A stretch of 64,000 nt of DNA from positions 110,038-174,037 of the forward strand of contig CANEXF010000007.1 of NCBI GenBank assembly GCA_947443645.1. The letters are read 5' to 3'. A model generated the notes under the pieces. The model saw only the letters and a program-made list of their open reading frames with translations, was not told the DNA's origin and did not search any database. This document shows, in pieces, positions 17,307 through 26,596 of the stretch. This DNA is from Comamonadaceae bacterium. Its GTDB lineage: Bacteria > Pseudomonadota > Gammaproteobacteria > Burkholderiales > Burkholderiaceae_C. A program made the position numbers and the translations under genes. Position 1 is the stretch's first letter. The number at the start of each line of letters is the position of its first letter.

Positions 17307-18062
17307 ATGAAACACATTCCCCGCAAGCGTTTCGGCCAGCATTTTTTGACCGACAAAAGCATTATTGAAGACATCGTCCAGGCCATTGCGCCGCAGCCCG
17401 GGCAGTTCATGGTCGAGATTGGCCCTGGCCTGGCGGCCCTGACGCAGCCTCTGGTTGAGCGCCTTGGGCACCTGACCGTGATTGAGCTCGACCGTGATCT
17501 GGCCGCGCTGCTCCGCGCCCATCCGCAGCTCACGGTGGTGGAGTCCGATGTATTGAGAGTTGACTTCCGCCAGCTGGCTGAGGCCGCGCCTGCGCCGCTG
17601 CGCGTGGTGGGCAACCTGCCTTACAACATCTCCACGCCGATCCTGTTTCACCTGCTCGATGTTGCCGATGTGGTTCAAGACCAGCACTTCATGCTGCAAA
17701 AGGAAGTGATTGACCGCATGGTCGCCAAGCCTTCGACCAGCGACTACAGCCGGCTCAGCGTGATGCTGCAATGGCGCTACGCCATGGAAAACGTACTCTT
17801 TGTGCCGCCCCAGAGCTTTGATCCGCCGCCGCGTGTGGACAGCGCCATCGTTCGCATGGTGCCGCATGCAGCGCCTGAAGCACTGGACGTCAAGCTCTTC
17901 AGCGAGCTGGTCCGGGTGGCGTTCAGCCAGCGTCGCAAGCTGCTGCGGCATTCGCTGGGCAAGTGGCTGGAGCAACGCAACTTCAGTGGCACGTTCAACC
18001 TGCAGCGCCGTGCCGAAGAAGTGCCGGTTGCCGAATACATAGCCTTGGCCCAGCAGGCATAA
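17307..18062 (+). CDS. rsmA: 16S rRNA dimethyladenosine transferase RsmA (KsgA)
   Basis: RsmA dimethylates A1518 and A1519 of 16S rRNA during small-subunit maturation. The N-terminus [18 protein letters not shown], the SAM site [14 protein letters not shown] and the catalytic [18 protein letters not shown] are diagnostic. [18 protein letters not shown] marks the start of the C-terminal domain. Length (251 aa) is normal. It is the last gene of the lptD-surA-rsmA run and is followed at once by a terminator. A weak ribosome-binding region may reflect the repeat DNA that occupies the space upstream. Confidence 0.97.
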   Translation: MKHIPRKRFGQHFLTDKSIIEDIVQAIAPQPGQFMVEIGPGLAALTQPLVERLGHLTVIELDRDLAALLRAHPQLTVVESDVLRVDFRQLAEAAPAPLRVVGNLPYNISTPILFHLLDVADVVQDQHFMLQKEVIDRMVAKPSTSDYSRLSVMLQWRYAMENVLFVPPQSFDPPPRVDSAIVRMVPHAAPEALDVKLFSELVRVAFSQRRKLLRHSLGKWLEQRNFSGTFNLQRRAEEVPVAEYIALAQQA

Positions 18063-18063
18063 A

Positions 18064-18098
18064 AAAAGCCCGGTATCACGCAGCGTGACCGGGCTTTT
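18064..18098 (+). terminator. Rho-independent terminator after rsmA
   Basis: A near-perfect inverted repeat: AAAAGCCCGGT pairs with ACCGGGCTTTT, and the inner TCACG-CAG-CGTGA extends the stem. The stem begins one base after the rsmA stop codon and ends in a T-run. Confidence 0.93.
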
Positions 18099-18141
18099 GT
18101 TCGTCGCTTTTTCAAGCGGCGAGGTGCTTGTCTGGAGCTGC

Positions 18142-18327
18142 TCAGGCAGCAGTCAACCAGTAAGCAGAGTTGAACGGACTGCTCATGCGCAGTGCCAGTG
18201 GTGAGATGTCGACCAGTTTGTCGGTCGGCATGACTTCTTCACCTTCTGCAACTGCTAGCGGGGCCTCATTCGCCCGATCCCCTTGGCCAATGTCTGGGGA
18301 GCGGGCTACAGAAAAGAATAAAAGCAT
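18142..18327 (-). CDS. Possible small protein following the barstar gene
   Basis: This is a 61-codon frame whose ATG overlaps the last codons of the barstar gene in another frame, as in translationally coupled pairs. The product is acidic in the middle and ends VMPTDKLVDISPLALRM...AYWLTAA. I do not recognise it. No obvious ribosome-binding site is separable from the barstar coding sequence. It may be a chance frame; the low confidence reflects this. Apart from it, the interval 18099-18305 holds nothing I can name. Confidence 0.25.
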   Translation of the reverse strand: MLLFFSVARSPDIGQGDRANEAPLAVAEGEEVMPTDKLVDISPLALRMSSPFNSAYWLTAA

Positions 18328-18788
18328 CTGAACGGAATCTTTCGATCCGCCCAGTAGTCCGCTGCATCCCTGAAGATGTCGAGCAGCTGCTCACGCGCTT
18401 CTTTGTCAAACTTGGCATGGGCTGGAATCTGCTCCAGAACCACGATGAAGCCTGGCTGCGGACCGGACTTGTGAACCAAGTCTGTCATGCAGTCATAAAG
18501 CGCGTCAAAGTTCTTGCCGAAATGTGCAGGGAAGGTGTACTGCGCCGCAATCATGTCCAGAATATCCTGCTTGCTCTGGGCATTGCCCAGGTTGGCGTAC
18601 AGGAAGTGCTGGTTCAATTGTGTGGCGGCATCTTGCAATTCCTGCACGCGAAAAGCGCGGATCGATTGCACGATGTTGGGCCGTATCCCTTTCAGGGGCG
18701 GCTCAATGACTTTGCCCTTGACGGGCATATCAGCATCCTTACGAAGTGGTGTATCCATCTCCGCATCTCTTTCTATTAAATCAAACAT
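18306..18788 (-). CDS. Barstar-family ribonuclease inhibitor
   Basis: The C-terminal ~95 residues match barstar: FLYANLGNAQSKQDILDMIAAQY is followed by FPAHFGKNFDALYDCMTDL, the helix that plugs the RNase active site in the Bacillus amyloliquefaciens pair (there with a key Asp). The protein is 160 aa, longer than the classical 90, with an N-terminal extension of about 60 residues. An internal Met start is possible. It lies 25 bp downstream of the RNase gene on the same strand. I infer that it neutralises that RNase in the cytoplasm. Confidence 0.88.
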   Translation of the reverse strand: MFDLIERDAEMDTPLRKDADMPVKGKVIEPPLKGIRPNIVQSIRAFRVQELQDAATQLNQHFLYANLGNAQSKQDILDMIAAQYTFPAHFGKNFDALYDCMTDLVHKSGPQPGFIVVLEQIPAHAKFDKEAREQLLDIFRDAADYWADRKIPFRCFYSFL

Positions 18789-18813
18789 TCAAAATAACGA
18801 CCACAAATTCAAT

Positions 18814-19230
18814 TTACTGAACAATTTTGCGAAAACTCGCGTAGTGGTCATCGGTGTAGTAACAAGCCTCAGGTGCAGTGGGTTTCACACCACCACAAAT
18901 AATGCGCCGGGCGCCCCGGCTACGTTCACTCGGTGTTCTGACGGTATATTCACGGTAATAAGCTCGGGGTTTGGCGGGAAGAATTCTTTCCCGGTTGCCA
19001 AACACCGCACCGTCCTTGTCATACCGAAACGGCCCACCCTGATAAATCAGGGCCATCATGCCTTGCCCTTGTGGGGGCAGTTGGGAGATGGCAATCGTGT
19101 CAGCCTGGCCCAGGACAACCGGGCTTCTGGCTTGCACCACGCTGGGGCTGACTGCCCAAAAACTGGCCAGTAAGGCCAAAAATATGCCAATGCCGGTCTT
19201 CAGCCAGCGTCCATACCCATTGCGCTGCAT
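18814..19230 (-). CDS. Secreted barnase/N1-T1-type ribonuclease
   Basis: This 138-aa protein has an N-terminal signal peptide (KTGIGIFLALLASFWAVSPSVVQA) and a C-terminal microbial RNase fold. The expected catalytic layout is visible: a Glu in YREYTVRT, an Arg-rich strand in ERSRGARRIICGG, and the terminal His in CYYTDDHYASFRKIVQ. The segment GGPFRYDKDGAVFGNRERILP matches the barnase core. Two Cys residues could form a disulfide outside the cytoplasm. The cognate inhibitor gene follows. It could be a competitive toxin, a scavenging RNase or both; the sequence does not decide. Confidence 0.88.
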   Translation of the reverse strand: MQRNGYGRWLKTGIGIFLALLASFWAVSPSVVQARSPVVLGQADTIAISQLPPQGQGMMALIYQGGPFRYDKDGAVFGNRERILPAKPRAYYREYTVRTPSERSRGARRIICGGVKPTAPEACYYTDDHYASFRKIVQ

Positions 19231-19405
19231 GAAAATACCCTTCCTGAACCCAGAGTGCTTTGCCCGATTTCTCGGGTTAACCCCTAAATTTCAAGAGTCG
19301 TAGTTTGACGCATGTGCGCAGAAAACGCAAGTGGGTGCTGAATGTTTAGGCACAAACCTTCTGGTTTGAAGGCCAGAAAGTTAGTGCTTGCTGTTGAAGT
19401 TGGCT

Positions 19406-21724
19406 TTATCGTGCCGCGTTGGCATCCGCAACGGTGAGGGCTGTCATGTTGACAATTCGGCGTACTGTCGCCGTAGCGGTCAGGATGTGCATGGGTTTTT
19501 TGGCGCCCAGCAGCACGGGGCCGATGGCAATGCCGCCACCGGCTGCGGTCTTGAGCAGGTTGTAGGAAATATTGGCCGCATCAATGTTGGGCATCACCAG
19601 CAAATTGGCTTCGCCGGTCAAGGTGCTGTTTGGCATGATGAGGGCGCGCGCATCGGCGTCCAGCGCCATATCGCCATGCATCTCGCCGTCAACTTCAAGC
19701 CACGGGGCTTTATCGCGCAACAACTCCAGCGTGCGGCGCATTTTGATGGCGCTGGCATGGTTTGACGAGCCAAAGTTGGAGTGCGACAGCAGCGCAGCTT
19801 TGGGTTTGATGCCAAAGCGCATCATTTCTTCGGCGGCCATGGTCGTGATCTCGGCCAGCTGCTCTGCGGTCGGGTCGGCGTTGACATGGGTGTCCAGCAG
19901 GAAGACCTGACGGCCGGGCAGCAGCAGGGCATTCATGCAGGCATAGGTGTTGACGCCTTCGCGCTTGCCAATCACCTGGTCAAGGTAGTCGAGGTGGTGC
20001 GCGGTCGTGCCCCAGGTGCCGCAGATCAGGCCGTCGACATCACCTTTGTGCAGCAGCATGCCGCCAATCAGGGTCAGGCGGCGGCGCATTTCAATCTTGG
20101 CCATTTGCACGGTCACACCGCGCCGCTCCATCATGCGGTGGTAGGTTTGCCAGAAGTCGCGGTAACGGTGGTCTTGCTCGACGTTCACCACGTCGTAATC
20201 GAGCTCTTCCTTCAGGCGCAAACCGAACTGTTCAATGCGGTGCGCGATGATGGCCGGGCGTCCGATCAGGGTTGGCCTGGCCAGACCTTCATCAACCACG
20301 ATCTGACAGGCGCGCAGCACGCGCTCTTCTTCGCCCTCGGCGTAGGCCACGCGTTTGCGGGTGGCATTTTTGGCCGCCGAGAAAATCGGCTTCATCACGG
20401 TGCCCGACGCATAGACAAAGCTTTGCAGTCTTTCCCGGTAGGCGTCCATGTCCTGTATCGGCCGCAGCGCCACACCGCTGTCGGCCGCAGCCTGGGCGAC
20501 TGCCGGCGCGATTTTCATCATCAGGCGCGGATCAAAGGGCTTGGGAATCAGGTATTCAGGTCCAAAAGCGAGTTTCTCGCCAACGTATGCAGCGGCCACG
20601 ACTTCGCTTTGCTCGGCCTGGGCCAGCTCGGCAATCGCGTGCACCGCAGCGATCTCCATCTCAATCGTGATGGTGGAAGCGCCGGCGTCGAGTGCGCCGC
20701 GAAAAATATAGGGAAAGCACAGGACGTTGTTGACCTGATTCGGGTAGTCGGTGCGTCCCGTGGCAATGATGGCGTCGTCGCGAACCGACTTCACGTCGTC
20801 CGGGTTGATCTCGGGGTTGGGATTGGCGAGCGCAAAAATAATTGGCTTGGCAGCCATTTTGGCGACCATTTCTTTCTTCAGGACGCCGCCAGCGGACAGA
20901 CCCAAAAAGATGTCTGCGCCGTCAATGATGTCGCTCAGGCTGCGGGCCGAGGTCTTTTGGGCATAGACAATCTTGTCTTCGTCCATCAGTTCGGTGCGGC
21001 CTTCATAGACCACGCCGGCCAGGTCGGTGACGAAGATGTTTTCACGCGGAATGCCGAGCTTGACCAGCAGGCCCAGGCAGGCCAGCGCCGCTGCGCCGGC
21101 ACCGGATGTCACCAGCTTGATGGCTTTCGGATCCTTGCCAACCACCTTCAGTGCATTGAGGATGGCCGCGCCAACCGTGATGGCCGTGCCATGCTGGTCG
21201 TCATGGAAGACCGGGATCTTCATGCGCTTGCGCAGCTCGCGCTCGATATAAAAGCAGTCGGGCGCCTTGATGTCTTCGAGGTTGATGGCGCCGAAAGTGG
21301 GCTCGAGCGAGGCGATGATTTCGACCAGTTTGGCCGGGTCTTTCTCGTCGATTTCGATGTCGAAAACGTCAACACCGGCGAATTTCTTGAACAGGACGGC
21401 CTTGCCTTCCATCACCGGCTTGGAGGCCAGCGGGCCGATATCGCCCAGTCCCAGCACGGCCGTGCCGTTGGTGATGACCGCGACCAGATTGCCACGCGCG
21501 GTGTATTTGAAGGCGGCGTTCGGATCCTTGACGATTTCCTCACAAGGCGCAGCAACGCCAGGTGAGTAGGCCAGCGCCAGGTCACGCTGGTTGGTCAGCT
21601 GCTTGGTCGCCGCAATGGCGATCTTGCCGGGCGTTGGAAACTCGTGGTATTCCAGAGCGGCCAAACGCAGCTGAGCGCGTTTTTCCTGGGCTTTGTCGGG
21701 GGTTGGTGTGGATGAGTTCGGCAT
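19406..21724 (-). CDS. maeB: NADP-dependent malic enzyme with phosphotransacetylase-like domain
   Basis: The enzyme decarboxylates malate to pyruvate with NADP. The N-terminal malic enzyme domain has [13 protein letters not shown] and the catalytic [16 protein letters not shown]. The NAD(P) fold contains [16 protein letters not shown]. The last ~330 residues form a phosphotransacetylase-like domain ([18 protein letters not shown] onward), the usual MaeB architecture, thought to act in acetyl-CoA regulation. At 772 aa it is full length. I placed the start at ATG 21724 ([11 protein letters not shown]) because GGAGA lies 8 bases upstream; an in-frame ATG at 21763 lacks this. The gap 19231-19405 upstream of the RNase gene shows no gene. 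Confidence 0.95.
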   Translation of the reverse strand: MPNSSTPTPDKAQEKRAQLRLAALEYHEFPTPGKIAIAATKQLTNQRDLALAYSPGVAAPCEEIVKDPNAAFKYTARGNLVAVITNGTAVLGLGDIGPLASKPVMEGKAVLFKKFAGVDVFDIEIDEKDPAKLVEIIASLEPTFGAINLEDIKAPDCFYIERELRKRMKIPVFHDDQHGTAITVGAAILNALKVVGKDPKAIKLVTSGAGAAALACLGLLVKLGIPRENIFVTDLAGVVYEGRTELMDEDKIVYAQKTSARSLSDIIDGADIFLGLSAGGVLKKEMVAKMAAKPIIFALANPNPEINPDDVKSVRDDAIIATGRTDYPNQVNNVLCFPYIFRGALDAGASTITIEMEIAAVHAIAELAQAEQSEVVAAAYVGEKLAFGPEYLIPKPFDPRLMMKIAPAVAQAAADSGVALRPIQDMDAYRERLQSFVYASGTVMKPIFSAAKNATRKRVAYAEGEEERVLRACQIVVDEGLARPTLIGRPAIIAHRIEQFGLRLKEELDYDVVNVEQDHRYRDFWQTYHRMMERRGVTVQMAKIEMRRRLTLIGGMLLHKGDVDGLICGTWGTTAHHLDYLDQVIGKREGVNTYACMNALLLPGRQVFLLDTHVNADPTAEQLAEITTMAAEEMMRFGIKPKAALLSHSNFGSSNHASAIKMRRTLELLRDKAPWLEVDGEMHGDMALDADARALIMPNSTLTGEANLLVMPNIDAANISYNLLKTAAGGGIAIGPVLLGAKKPMHILTATATVRRIVNMTALTVADANAAR

Positions 21725-21804
21725 TGAAAAGGTCTCCGGCGGCGACGGTCCGGGGACCATCAATGTCTTGTAAGGATGTTGTCAACTATGGCCAGATTGT
21801 AGGC

Positions 21805-21838
21805 CGTTGATCAGGCCGCCCATAAGAGCGGATCAACG
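21805..21838. promoter_or_regulatory. Inverted repeat upstream of maeB
   Basis: CGTTGATC and GATCAACG form 8-bp perfect arms separated by 18 bases, about 80 bp upstream of the maeB start. This could be an operator, or a hairpin in the leader. No known regulator motif is recognised. Confidence 0.35.
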
Positions 21839-21933
21839 CAAAAAGAGCACTTCGCTTTTGACTTTTCCAGATGTAAAGCGCTGACGCCGGCACAGGCACT
21901 GCTGTTGAACCGGCGCCAAGCCCTGGCCAGGCC

Positions 21934-23157
21934 TTAAATCTGCACCAGCTTGGACTGGGCCATGCGTTGCGCGGTCTGCGCACCAGCCAGCACAAAGCCG
22001 CGGTTCAGGCCGGCCTCGTCCAGCCATTGCCAGATACCGGTGCTGATCAGACCCGCGCTGTCGCTGTACGACGTCCATTGGCCAGTGGTTCCGGGCTTGG
22101 GTGGCGCGACAACCAGCGGCAGCGCCGGCGTCTTCACGGACACCGGCATCAAGGGAAACACCAGCTCGCAGGGCTGGCCTGCGAGGTTGGCTGCCAGCGC
22201 TCTGGCCGCCGTCATGATGGGCATCACATAGGGCAGGGTTGCGCCATGCACCGACAAGGGCGAGCTGGCACTGGCGTACTGGGCGCCGTCGCCCAGCGCG
22301 TAGACCTGGGCCGCGCTGGTTTCAAGCCGTGTGTTGACCGCTATGGCGCGGTCAACCGTGATGCCGGCGGCCCTGGCCAGCGCTGTATCGGCACGCAGCC
22401 CGACGGCGCTCAGCACGCGGCTGGCGCGCAACTGGTCCCCGTTGGCCAGCAAGACGCTCAGGCCTTCAGTGCTTGCCGGCGCTTCAGGCGCTGTGTTGAC
22501 GGCGCGTACCGTGGCGCCGAAATAAAAGCGCACACCCAAGGCTTCAAGCGCCGTTTGCAGCGCCGCGCTGGCCGCTTCGGGCAGCAGGGCCGACAGCGGG
22601 CGCAGGCCCGGATCGACGACGCTGACGCGGTAACCGGCTTGTGCCAGATCATTGGCAAACTCGCAGCCTATCAAGCCGGCGCCCATGATCAGCACATGCT
22701 GCCTGGCTGCGCGGTCTGCAGCCTGATCGACCGGCTGCAGCTGGGCATGAAAGGTAGTGAAGTCTTCGAGCGAGTTGACGCTCAGTACCTGCTGGGCCGC
22801 ATCTCCTTCGAGCGGCACGCGTATCGCCTGCGCTCCGGTGGCGAGCACCAGCCGGCTGTAGCCCAGAATCTGCGTGCCCGCAGTCACCGTTTGGGCCTTG
22901 GTGTCTATGGCGCTGACCCGTGTCATGGGCAGCAGCGTCACATTCAGTGTTTCGGCCATCTTGGCGGCCGGTGTGCTGATCAGCTGCGCCGGCAAGCGGC
23001 CTTGGGCAAAAGCGTTTGACAGCGAAGGCTTGGCGTAAAAGTCTCCGCTGTCAGCTGTAAGCAGCAACACCGGCGTGCTGCTGTCGAGTTTGCGAAATTC
23101 GCGCGCCGTGGTCCAGCCGGCCAGACCTGCACCCACGATGATTAATGGCGGTGTCAT
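21934..23157 (-). CDS. FAD-dependent rubredoxin reductase-type oxidoreductase
   Basis: This is a pyridine-nucleotide-disulfide-reductase-fold flavoprotein. The FAD-binding LIIVGAGLAGWTTAREF is at the N-terminus, the NAD(P)-binding LIMGAGLIGCEFANDLAQAG is central, and VYALGDGAQY binds the flavin ribityl chain. No redox-active CxxC pair is present, as expected for rubredoxin reductases. It lies directly downstream of a rubredoxin gene and of rubrerythrin. I infer that it passes electrons from NAD(P)H to rubredoxin and on to rubrerythrin. The start is either ATG 23157 (MTPPLIIVG) or ATG 23169 (MSELMTPP), both close to the rubredoxin stop. Confidence 0.88.
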   Translation of the reverse strand: MTPPLIIVGAGLAGWTTAREFRKLDSSTPVLLLTADSGDFYAKPSLSNAFAQGRLPAQLISTPAAKMAETLNVTLLPMTRVSAIDTKAQTVTAGTQILGYSRLVLATGAQAIRVPLEGDAAQQVLSVNSLEDFTTFHAQLQPVDQAADRAARQHVLIMGAGLIGCEFANDLAQAGYRVSVVDPGLRPLSALLPEAASAALQTALEALGVRFYFGATVRAVNTAPEAPASTEGLSVLLANGDQLRASRVLSAVGLRADTALARAAGITVDRAIAVNTRLETSAAQVYALGDGAQYASASSPLSVHGATLPYVMPIMTAARALAANLAGQPCELVFPLMPVSVKTPALPLVVAPPKPGTTGQWTSYSDSAGLISTGIWQWLDEAGLNRGFVLAGAQTAQRMAQSKLVQI

Positions 23158-23176
23158 GAGCTCAGACATTGCCGCG

Positions 23177-23341
23177 TCAGATCTCGACGACTTCAAAGTC
23201 TTCCTTGGCGACGCCGCAGTCCGGGCAGGCCCAGCTGTCGGGCACCTCAGACCAGCGCGTGCCGGCCGCGATGCCGTCTTCGGGGCGACCCATGGCCTCG
23301 TCATAAACAAAACCGCAAACGATGCAAAGATAGGTTTTCAT
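23177..23341 (-). CDS. Rubredoxin
   Basis: This is a 54-residue one-iron electron carrier. [18 protein letters not shown] supplies the first CxxC (Cys6 and Cys9) and [16 protein letters not shown] the second (Cys39 and Cys42); Tyr, Trp and Gly residues sit at the family positions. It lies between rubrerythrin and the FAD reductase on the same strand, consistent with an electron relay from reductase through rubredoxin to rubrerythrin. The spacing to the reductase gene is only 8-20 bp, so the two are probably cotranslated. Confidence 0.95.
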   Translation of the reverse strand: MKTYLCIVCGFVYDEAMGRPEDGIAAGTRWSEVPDSWACPDCGVAKEDFEVVEI

Positions 23342-23375
23342 CAGTGTTCTTTCGATATCAAGTATAAAAATTCCT

Positions 23376-23402
23376 GTTAACGCCCGCCAGACGGGCGCTA
23401 AC
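23376..23402 (-). terminator. Hairpin between rubrerythrin and rubredoxin (possible partial terminator)
   Basis: On the + strand, GTTAACGCCCG, a CCAGA loop and CGGGCGCTAAC form 11-bp arms with one mismatch. Read on the transcribed strand, the hairpin is followed six bases later by a run of five T. It could attenuate read-through, so that rubrerythrin is made in excess of rubredoxin and its reductase. An AGCTAT-type repeat (23403-23417) abuts it. Confidence 0.5.
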
Positions 23403-23444
23403 AGCTATTAAAAAAGTAGTATTCGGCGCTGCGGACCGGCCGCT

Positions 23445-23936
23445 TCAGGCGGTTTGGGCTTTGACCTTGTCAAGCACCGATTGGTAATGCCTGGCATGAC
23501 GCTCTTCCACCTTGGCCAGCGCGGCGAAGCGCTTCTGGGCTTTTTCAAGTGTGGCCTTGAACTGTGCCGCATGTACCTTGGACTCTTCGATCTGCTCGTT
23601 CATTTCGGCCACTGCGGCGGCGTTGCCTTCGGCCTCGGCAGTGGCGCGAAAACCGGGGTACATCTCGGTGTATTCGTAGGTCTCGCCGTCAATCGCAATC
23701 TGCAGTGCCTTGGCCGGCGTCATGCTGGCCTTGGGGTAAAGCAGGTCCAGGTGGCCAAAGGCGTGCATGACTTCCTGGTCAGCGGTTTCTTCAAAAGCGC
23801 GGGCCGTGTCTTCGTCGCCAGCGGCCCGAGCCAGCTTGGCGAAGTAGCGGTACTTGATGTGCGCCATGGATTCGCCGGCAAAGGCGGACTCCAGATTGGC
23901 CATGGTCTTGATCTCTGGGCGTTGGTTTGTGCTCAT
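23445..23936 (-). CDS. Rubrerythrin (diiron domain only)
   Basis: This is a ferritin-like di-iron protein of 163 aa that reduces hydrogen peroxide with electrons from rubredoxin. Iron ligands are seen in NLESAFAGESMAHIKYRYF, ETADQEVMHAFGHL (ExxH) and KVEERHARHYQSVL. The C-terminal rubredoxin-like domain of classical rubrerythrin is absent. The separate rubredoxin gene that follows probably replaces it. The upstream gap contains a Fur-like sequence. This is the first gene of a peroxide-defence unit. Confidence 0.93.
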   Translation of the reverse strand: MSTNQRPEIKTMANLESAFAGESMAHIKYRYFAKLARAAGDEDTARAFEETADQEVMHAFGHLDLLYPKASMTPAKALQIAIDGETYEYTEMYPGFRATAEAEGNAAAVAEMNEQIEESKVHAAQFKATLEKAQKRFAALAKVEERHARHYQSVLDKVKAQTA

Positions 23937-23984
23937 CGTGAACTCCGTTTGGTTGATATGTTGAATTTATCGCTAATAAACAGA

Positions 23985-23999
23985 TGATAGTCATTGTCT
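23985..23999. promoter_or_regulatory. Candidate Fur box upstream of rubrerythrin
   Basis: TGATAGTCATTGTCT matches the 7-1-7 Fur consensus TGATAATnATTATCA at 11 of 14 defined positions. It lies about 50 bp upstream of the rubrerythrin start codon, in promoter position. Iron- or peroxide-linked control would fit a di-iron peroxidase. Confidence 0.5.
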
Positions 24000-24055
24000 A
24001 TTGCGCAAGCCAATTGCTTTTGCCTAAGCCGGTCATAGCCGGCCCGGACTGCGCC

Positions 24056-25342
24056 TCAAAGCGTGAAAGGCAGGGAAGTGGTTTTAACGCGCAAGGGCAC
24101 GCGCGTTTGCACAAACGGCGTAGCCGCCTGGCCCAGTATGCTGGCCGCGACGGTCTGGGCTTGCCGGCCAATCGGCTCGATGTAGCGGCTGACCTGTCCA
24201 TCAATGGCGATGCAGTCGCCCAGGGCGTGTATGCCGGCAACACTGGTCGCCAGGGTTGCGGCTTGCACATCAATGCCGTTGTTCCAGGCCAGGCCTGCAC
24301 TCAGCGCGAGCTGGTTAGGGGTTTGCAGCCCGGCGGCCACGATGATGTGGTCAACCGTGAACTGTTGGCCGGTTGTAGTGGTGATCTGCTTGCTGCCTGG
24401 TGCATTCGCGGCGATTGCCGGCACTTGGCTGACCTCGCTGATCTCAACCCCGCCGACAAATAGCAGCGGCAGCGCTGCCCAGGCCGCCAGAAGTTGCTGC
24501 GATTGCGCCTCTGACAGGCAGCTGGCGAGCGGGCGCGCAGCCAGGTCCAGCAGCGTGATCTGGTGCCCCGCCAGCGCCAGATCGTTGGCCAGCTCCGAGC
24601 CAATCAGGCCAGCGCCAACAATCGCGATGCGCTGCGGCGCGCTGCCCTTGGCATCGAGCGCTGCGCGGAATTTTGCATAAGCCTGCAAATGGTTGATGCG
24701 CCAGCACAGCGTGTCAGGCAGCTGGGGCAAGCTGCGTGCTTCGGCGCCATGCGCGAGCACCAGGTGCTGATAACGCAGCGTGCCGCGGCTGGTGCGCAGC
24801 TGGCGGCTGGACGCGGTGATGCGCACCGCCTGGGTGTTCGCCAGCAGTTTGACCTTCAGTCGTCTGGCTGCGTCCACGCCCAGCTCACGTGCCAGTTTGG
24901 CCGGGGCAATGCCGCGCGCCATGGCCACCGACAGCAAGGGCTTGTCATAAACGTCGCCGTTGCAGGCGGTGACGATGGTGATCGGCATGTCCGCATCGCG
25001 GGCGCGCAGGGCTTGCGCCATTTGCCAGCCGGCCCTGCCGGCGCCGACGATGACTGTACCGGCCATGTGGCGTGCGCCGGCATGCGTGGTGGTAGCTGCG
25101 GATTTTTTCGCCGTGCGCGTGAGTTCTTGCTCGACGTAAGGCTCGAACTCCGATTTGCTCACACCACAAAGCGGGCAGGCCCAGTCATCGGGAATATCAG
25201 CAAAGCGCGTGCCTGGCGCCAGGCCACTGTCCACGTCGCCCTTGGCTTCGTCGTACAGCAGGCCGCAGGCGCGGCAAATGAACACTTCCCAGGGGCGTGT
25301 CGCTGCTGCGCCTGCCAGGTCGACTTTTGTGATGGCGCTCAT
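24056..25342 (-). CDS. Rubredoxin-rubredoxin reductase fusion (FAD-dependent)
   Basis: This is a single 428-aa chain with two parts. Residues 20-70 are a rubredoxin with CxxC pairs at 23/26 ([12 protein letters not shown]) and 56/59 ([13 protein letters not shown]). After an Ala/Thr-rich linker comes a FAD/NAD(P) reductase: [14 protein letters not shown] at about 97-110, [21 protein letters not shown] centrally, and [12 protein letters not shown]. It is a paralogue of the separate reductase encoded at 21934. It starts in a 4-bp overlap with the acyl-CoA-dehydrogenase-like gene, so I infer that it feeds electrons to that enzyme or a partner in the same operon. Confidence 0.92.
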   Translation of the reverse strand: MSAITKVDLAGAAATRPWEVFICRACGLLYDEAKGDVDSGLAPGTRFADIPDDWACPLCGVSKSEFEPYVEQELTRTAKKSAATTTHAGARHMAGTVIVGAGRAGWQMAQALRARDADMPITIVTACNGDVYDKPLLSVAMARGIAPAKLARELGVDAARRLKVKLLANTQAVRITASSRQLRTSRGTLRYQHLVLAHGAEARSLPQLPDTLCWRINHLQAYAKFRAALDAKGSAPQRIAIVGAGLIGSELANDLALAGHQITLLDLAARPLASCLSEAQSQQLLAAWAALPLLFVGGVEISEVSQVPAIAANAPGSKQITTTTGQQFTVDHIIVAAGLQTPNQLALSAGLAWNNGIDVQAATLATSVAGIHALGDCIAIDGQVSRYIEPIGRQAQTVAASILGQAATPFVQTRVPLRVKTTSLPFTL

Positions 25343-26496
25343 GCAGGCAGTTCAGCGGCGCTCAGGCGCGCTATTTCCTTGCGCAGGTGTTTGACGGCGG
25401 GCGTCACGATGGCCACAAAATGCGACTCACGCACCCGGCGCTGCACGTCAGAGCTCATCAGGTAGCCACGAGCGCCCTGGTGAAGCAAAGCCGATTGCGC
25501 GGCCCGCAGTGCCAGCTCCGAGGCATGGGCCCGCGTATCGAGCACGTCGATCAGGAAGGCCTTGTCGGTGCCAAACGGCGTCTTGGCCAGCACCATGATG
25601 CGCGCAGTCAGGTCATCGAGCTCGCTTTGCAGATCATCCGGCCTGTCGTCCAGGAATTCGTTGACATGACCCAGCGGCCGCTCGACTTTCCACATCGAGT
25701 CAATCGCGCCTTGCGCCACGCCCAGGCCCATGCCGGTTTGCAGCATGATGAAGGCAGCGCGTATGCGGCCTATGAAAGGTCGAACCGGGTCGGCGATCAG
25801 GTCTTTTGCACCGACAAAATAATCCGTCAGGCGCACCGCCCAGGTGTTTGTGCCCTCCATCGCCGAGAACGAAGGGCAGTCGCGCAGCTCGACCCCAGGC
25901 GCGTCACAGTGCACCAGAAACATGATTTCGGACTTGGCCTTGTCGTCGCCCGACGTGTCTTGCAGATCCGCGACAGCGCCAAAGTAATGGTCGGGGCCGA
26001 GGTTGCTGACCCAGGGCAGCGTGCCGTTGACCAGGTAGCCGCCCTCTGTCTTGCGCGCATGCAGCAAAAAGGTCTCAATCCCGGCGAAGGTTTTCATCGG
26101 GTTGGACATGCCGGTCGCGCCCATCGTCTCGCCCCTGCCATGCCTGGCCAGCACCTCACCCATCAGGGCCGGGTTGCCAGACTGCTCCATGTAGACGCCG
26201 CACACCATGTGGCACCAGACCATGAAACCGGTCGCGCCACAAACGCGCGAGACCTCTGTCATGGCCTGTATTGCCAGGCCGTAGTCGGCCGGGCGATCCG
26301 CCTCTGTCATGTGTATTTTCAGCGCGCCCAAGGCCCCCAGTTCCTGCAGAACGCCTTTGGGGTACACGCCGCGTCTGTCGATATCGTCAGCCAGCGCGGC
26401 CAGCTCACCATCGGCCAGCGCGCGCACGGCCTGCAGCAACGCAGCCGCGTTGCTCTCGGCGGCGGGGGTTTCGGTAACGCGTTCCATGACTTCCAT
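25339..26496 (-). CDS. Acyl-CoA dehydrogenase-like flavoprotein
   Basis: This is a flavoprotein of about 385 aa with the acyl-CoA dehydrogenase fold. The N-terminal helical domain has [38 protein letters not shown]. The middle beta domain has [17 protein letters not shown] and [16 protein letters not shown], and the C-terminal helical bundle has [28 protein letters not shown]. The usual catalytic Glu near the C-terminus is not evident, so it may be a monooxygenase-like (SfnB/DszC-related) member that uses reduced flavin or rubredoxin. This is inference only. Its stop overlaps the start of the rubredoxin-reductase fusion by 4 bp. The start could be ATG 26496 or 26487. Confidence 0.82.
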   Translation of the reverse strand: MEVMERVTETPAAESNAAALLQAVRALADGELAALADDIDRRGVYPKGVLQELGALGALKIHMTEADRPADYGLAIQAMTEVSRVCGATGFMVWCHMVCGVYMEQSGNPALMGEVLARHGRGETMGATGMSNPMKTFAGIETFLLHARKTEGGYLVNGTLPWVSNLGPDHYFGAVADLQDTSGDDKAKSEIMFLVHCDAPGVELRDCPSFSAMEGTNTWAVRLTDYFVGAKDLIADPVRPFIGRIRAAFIMLQTGMGLGVAQGAIDSMWKVERPLGHVNEFLDDRPDDLQSELDDLTARIMVLAKTPFGTDKAFLIDVLDTRAHASELALRAAQSALLHQGARGYLMSSDVQRRVRESHFVAIVTPAVKHLRKEIARLSAAELPA

Positions 26497-26543
26497 AAAT
26501 ATTCCAGTGTCGGTCGGTCGGGGGCAAGACATAAATCAGCAAA

Positions 26544-26594
26544 ACCACCCCTTCGGGTGGCAGGGCGCTACGCGAAGTAAGCGACCGTGGTGGC
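26544..26594 (-). repeat. Decayed copy of the 47-bp core repeat
   Basis: ACCACCCCTTCGGGTGGCAG is followed by CTACGCGAAGTAAGCGACCG and TGGTGGCC. It has the layout of the core repeat with A/T substitutions in the outer G/C runs. It lies between the OsmC stop and the acyl-CoA-dehydrogenase-like gene, and its end abuts the OsmC stop codon. Confidence 0.65.
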
Positions 26595-26596
26595 CA

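Noticed and set aside
19320..19390. Possible terminator (CTTCTGG and CCAGAA arms) between the RNase and maeB genes
   Set aside because: The arms are short and interrupted, and no T-run follows on either strand.
19781..21565. Long open frame (594 codons) on the plus strand over maeB
   Set aside because: It is the antisense of a highly conserved enzyme, with His/Gln-rich low-complexity translation and no recognisable domain.
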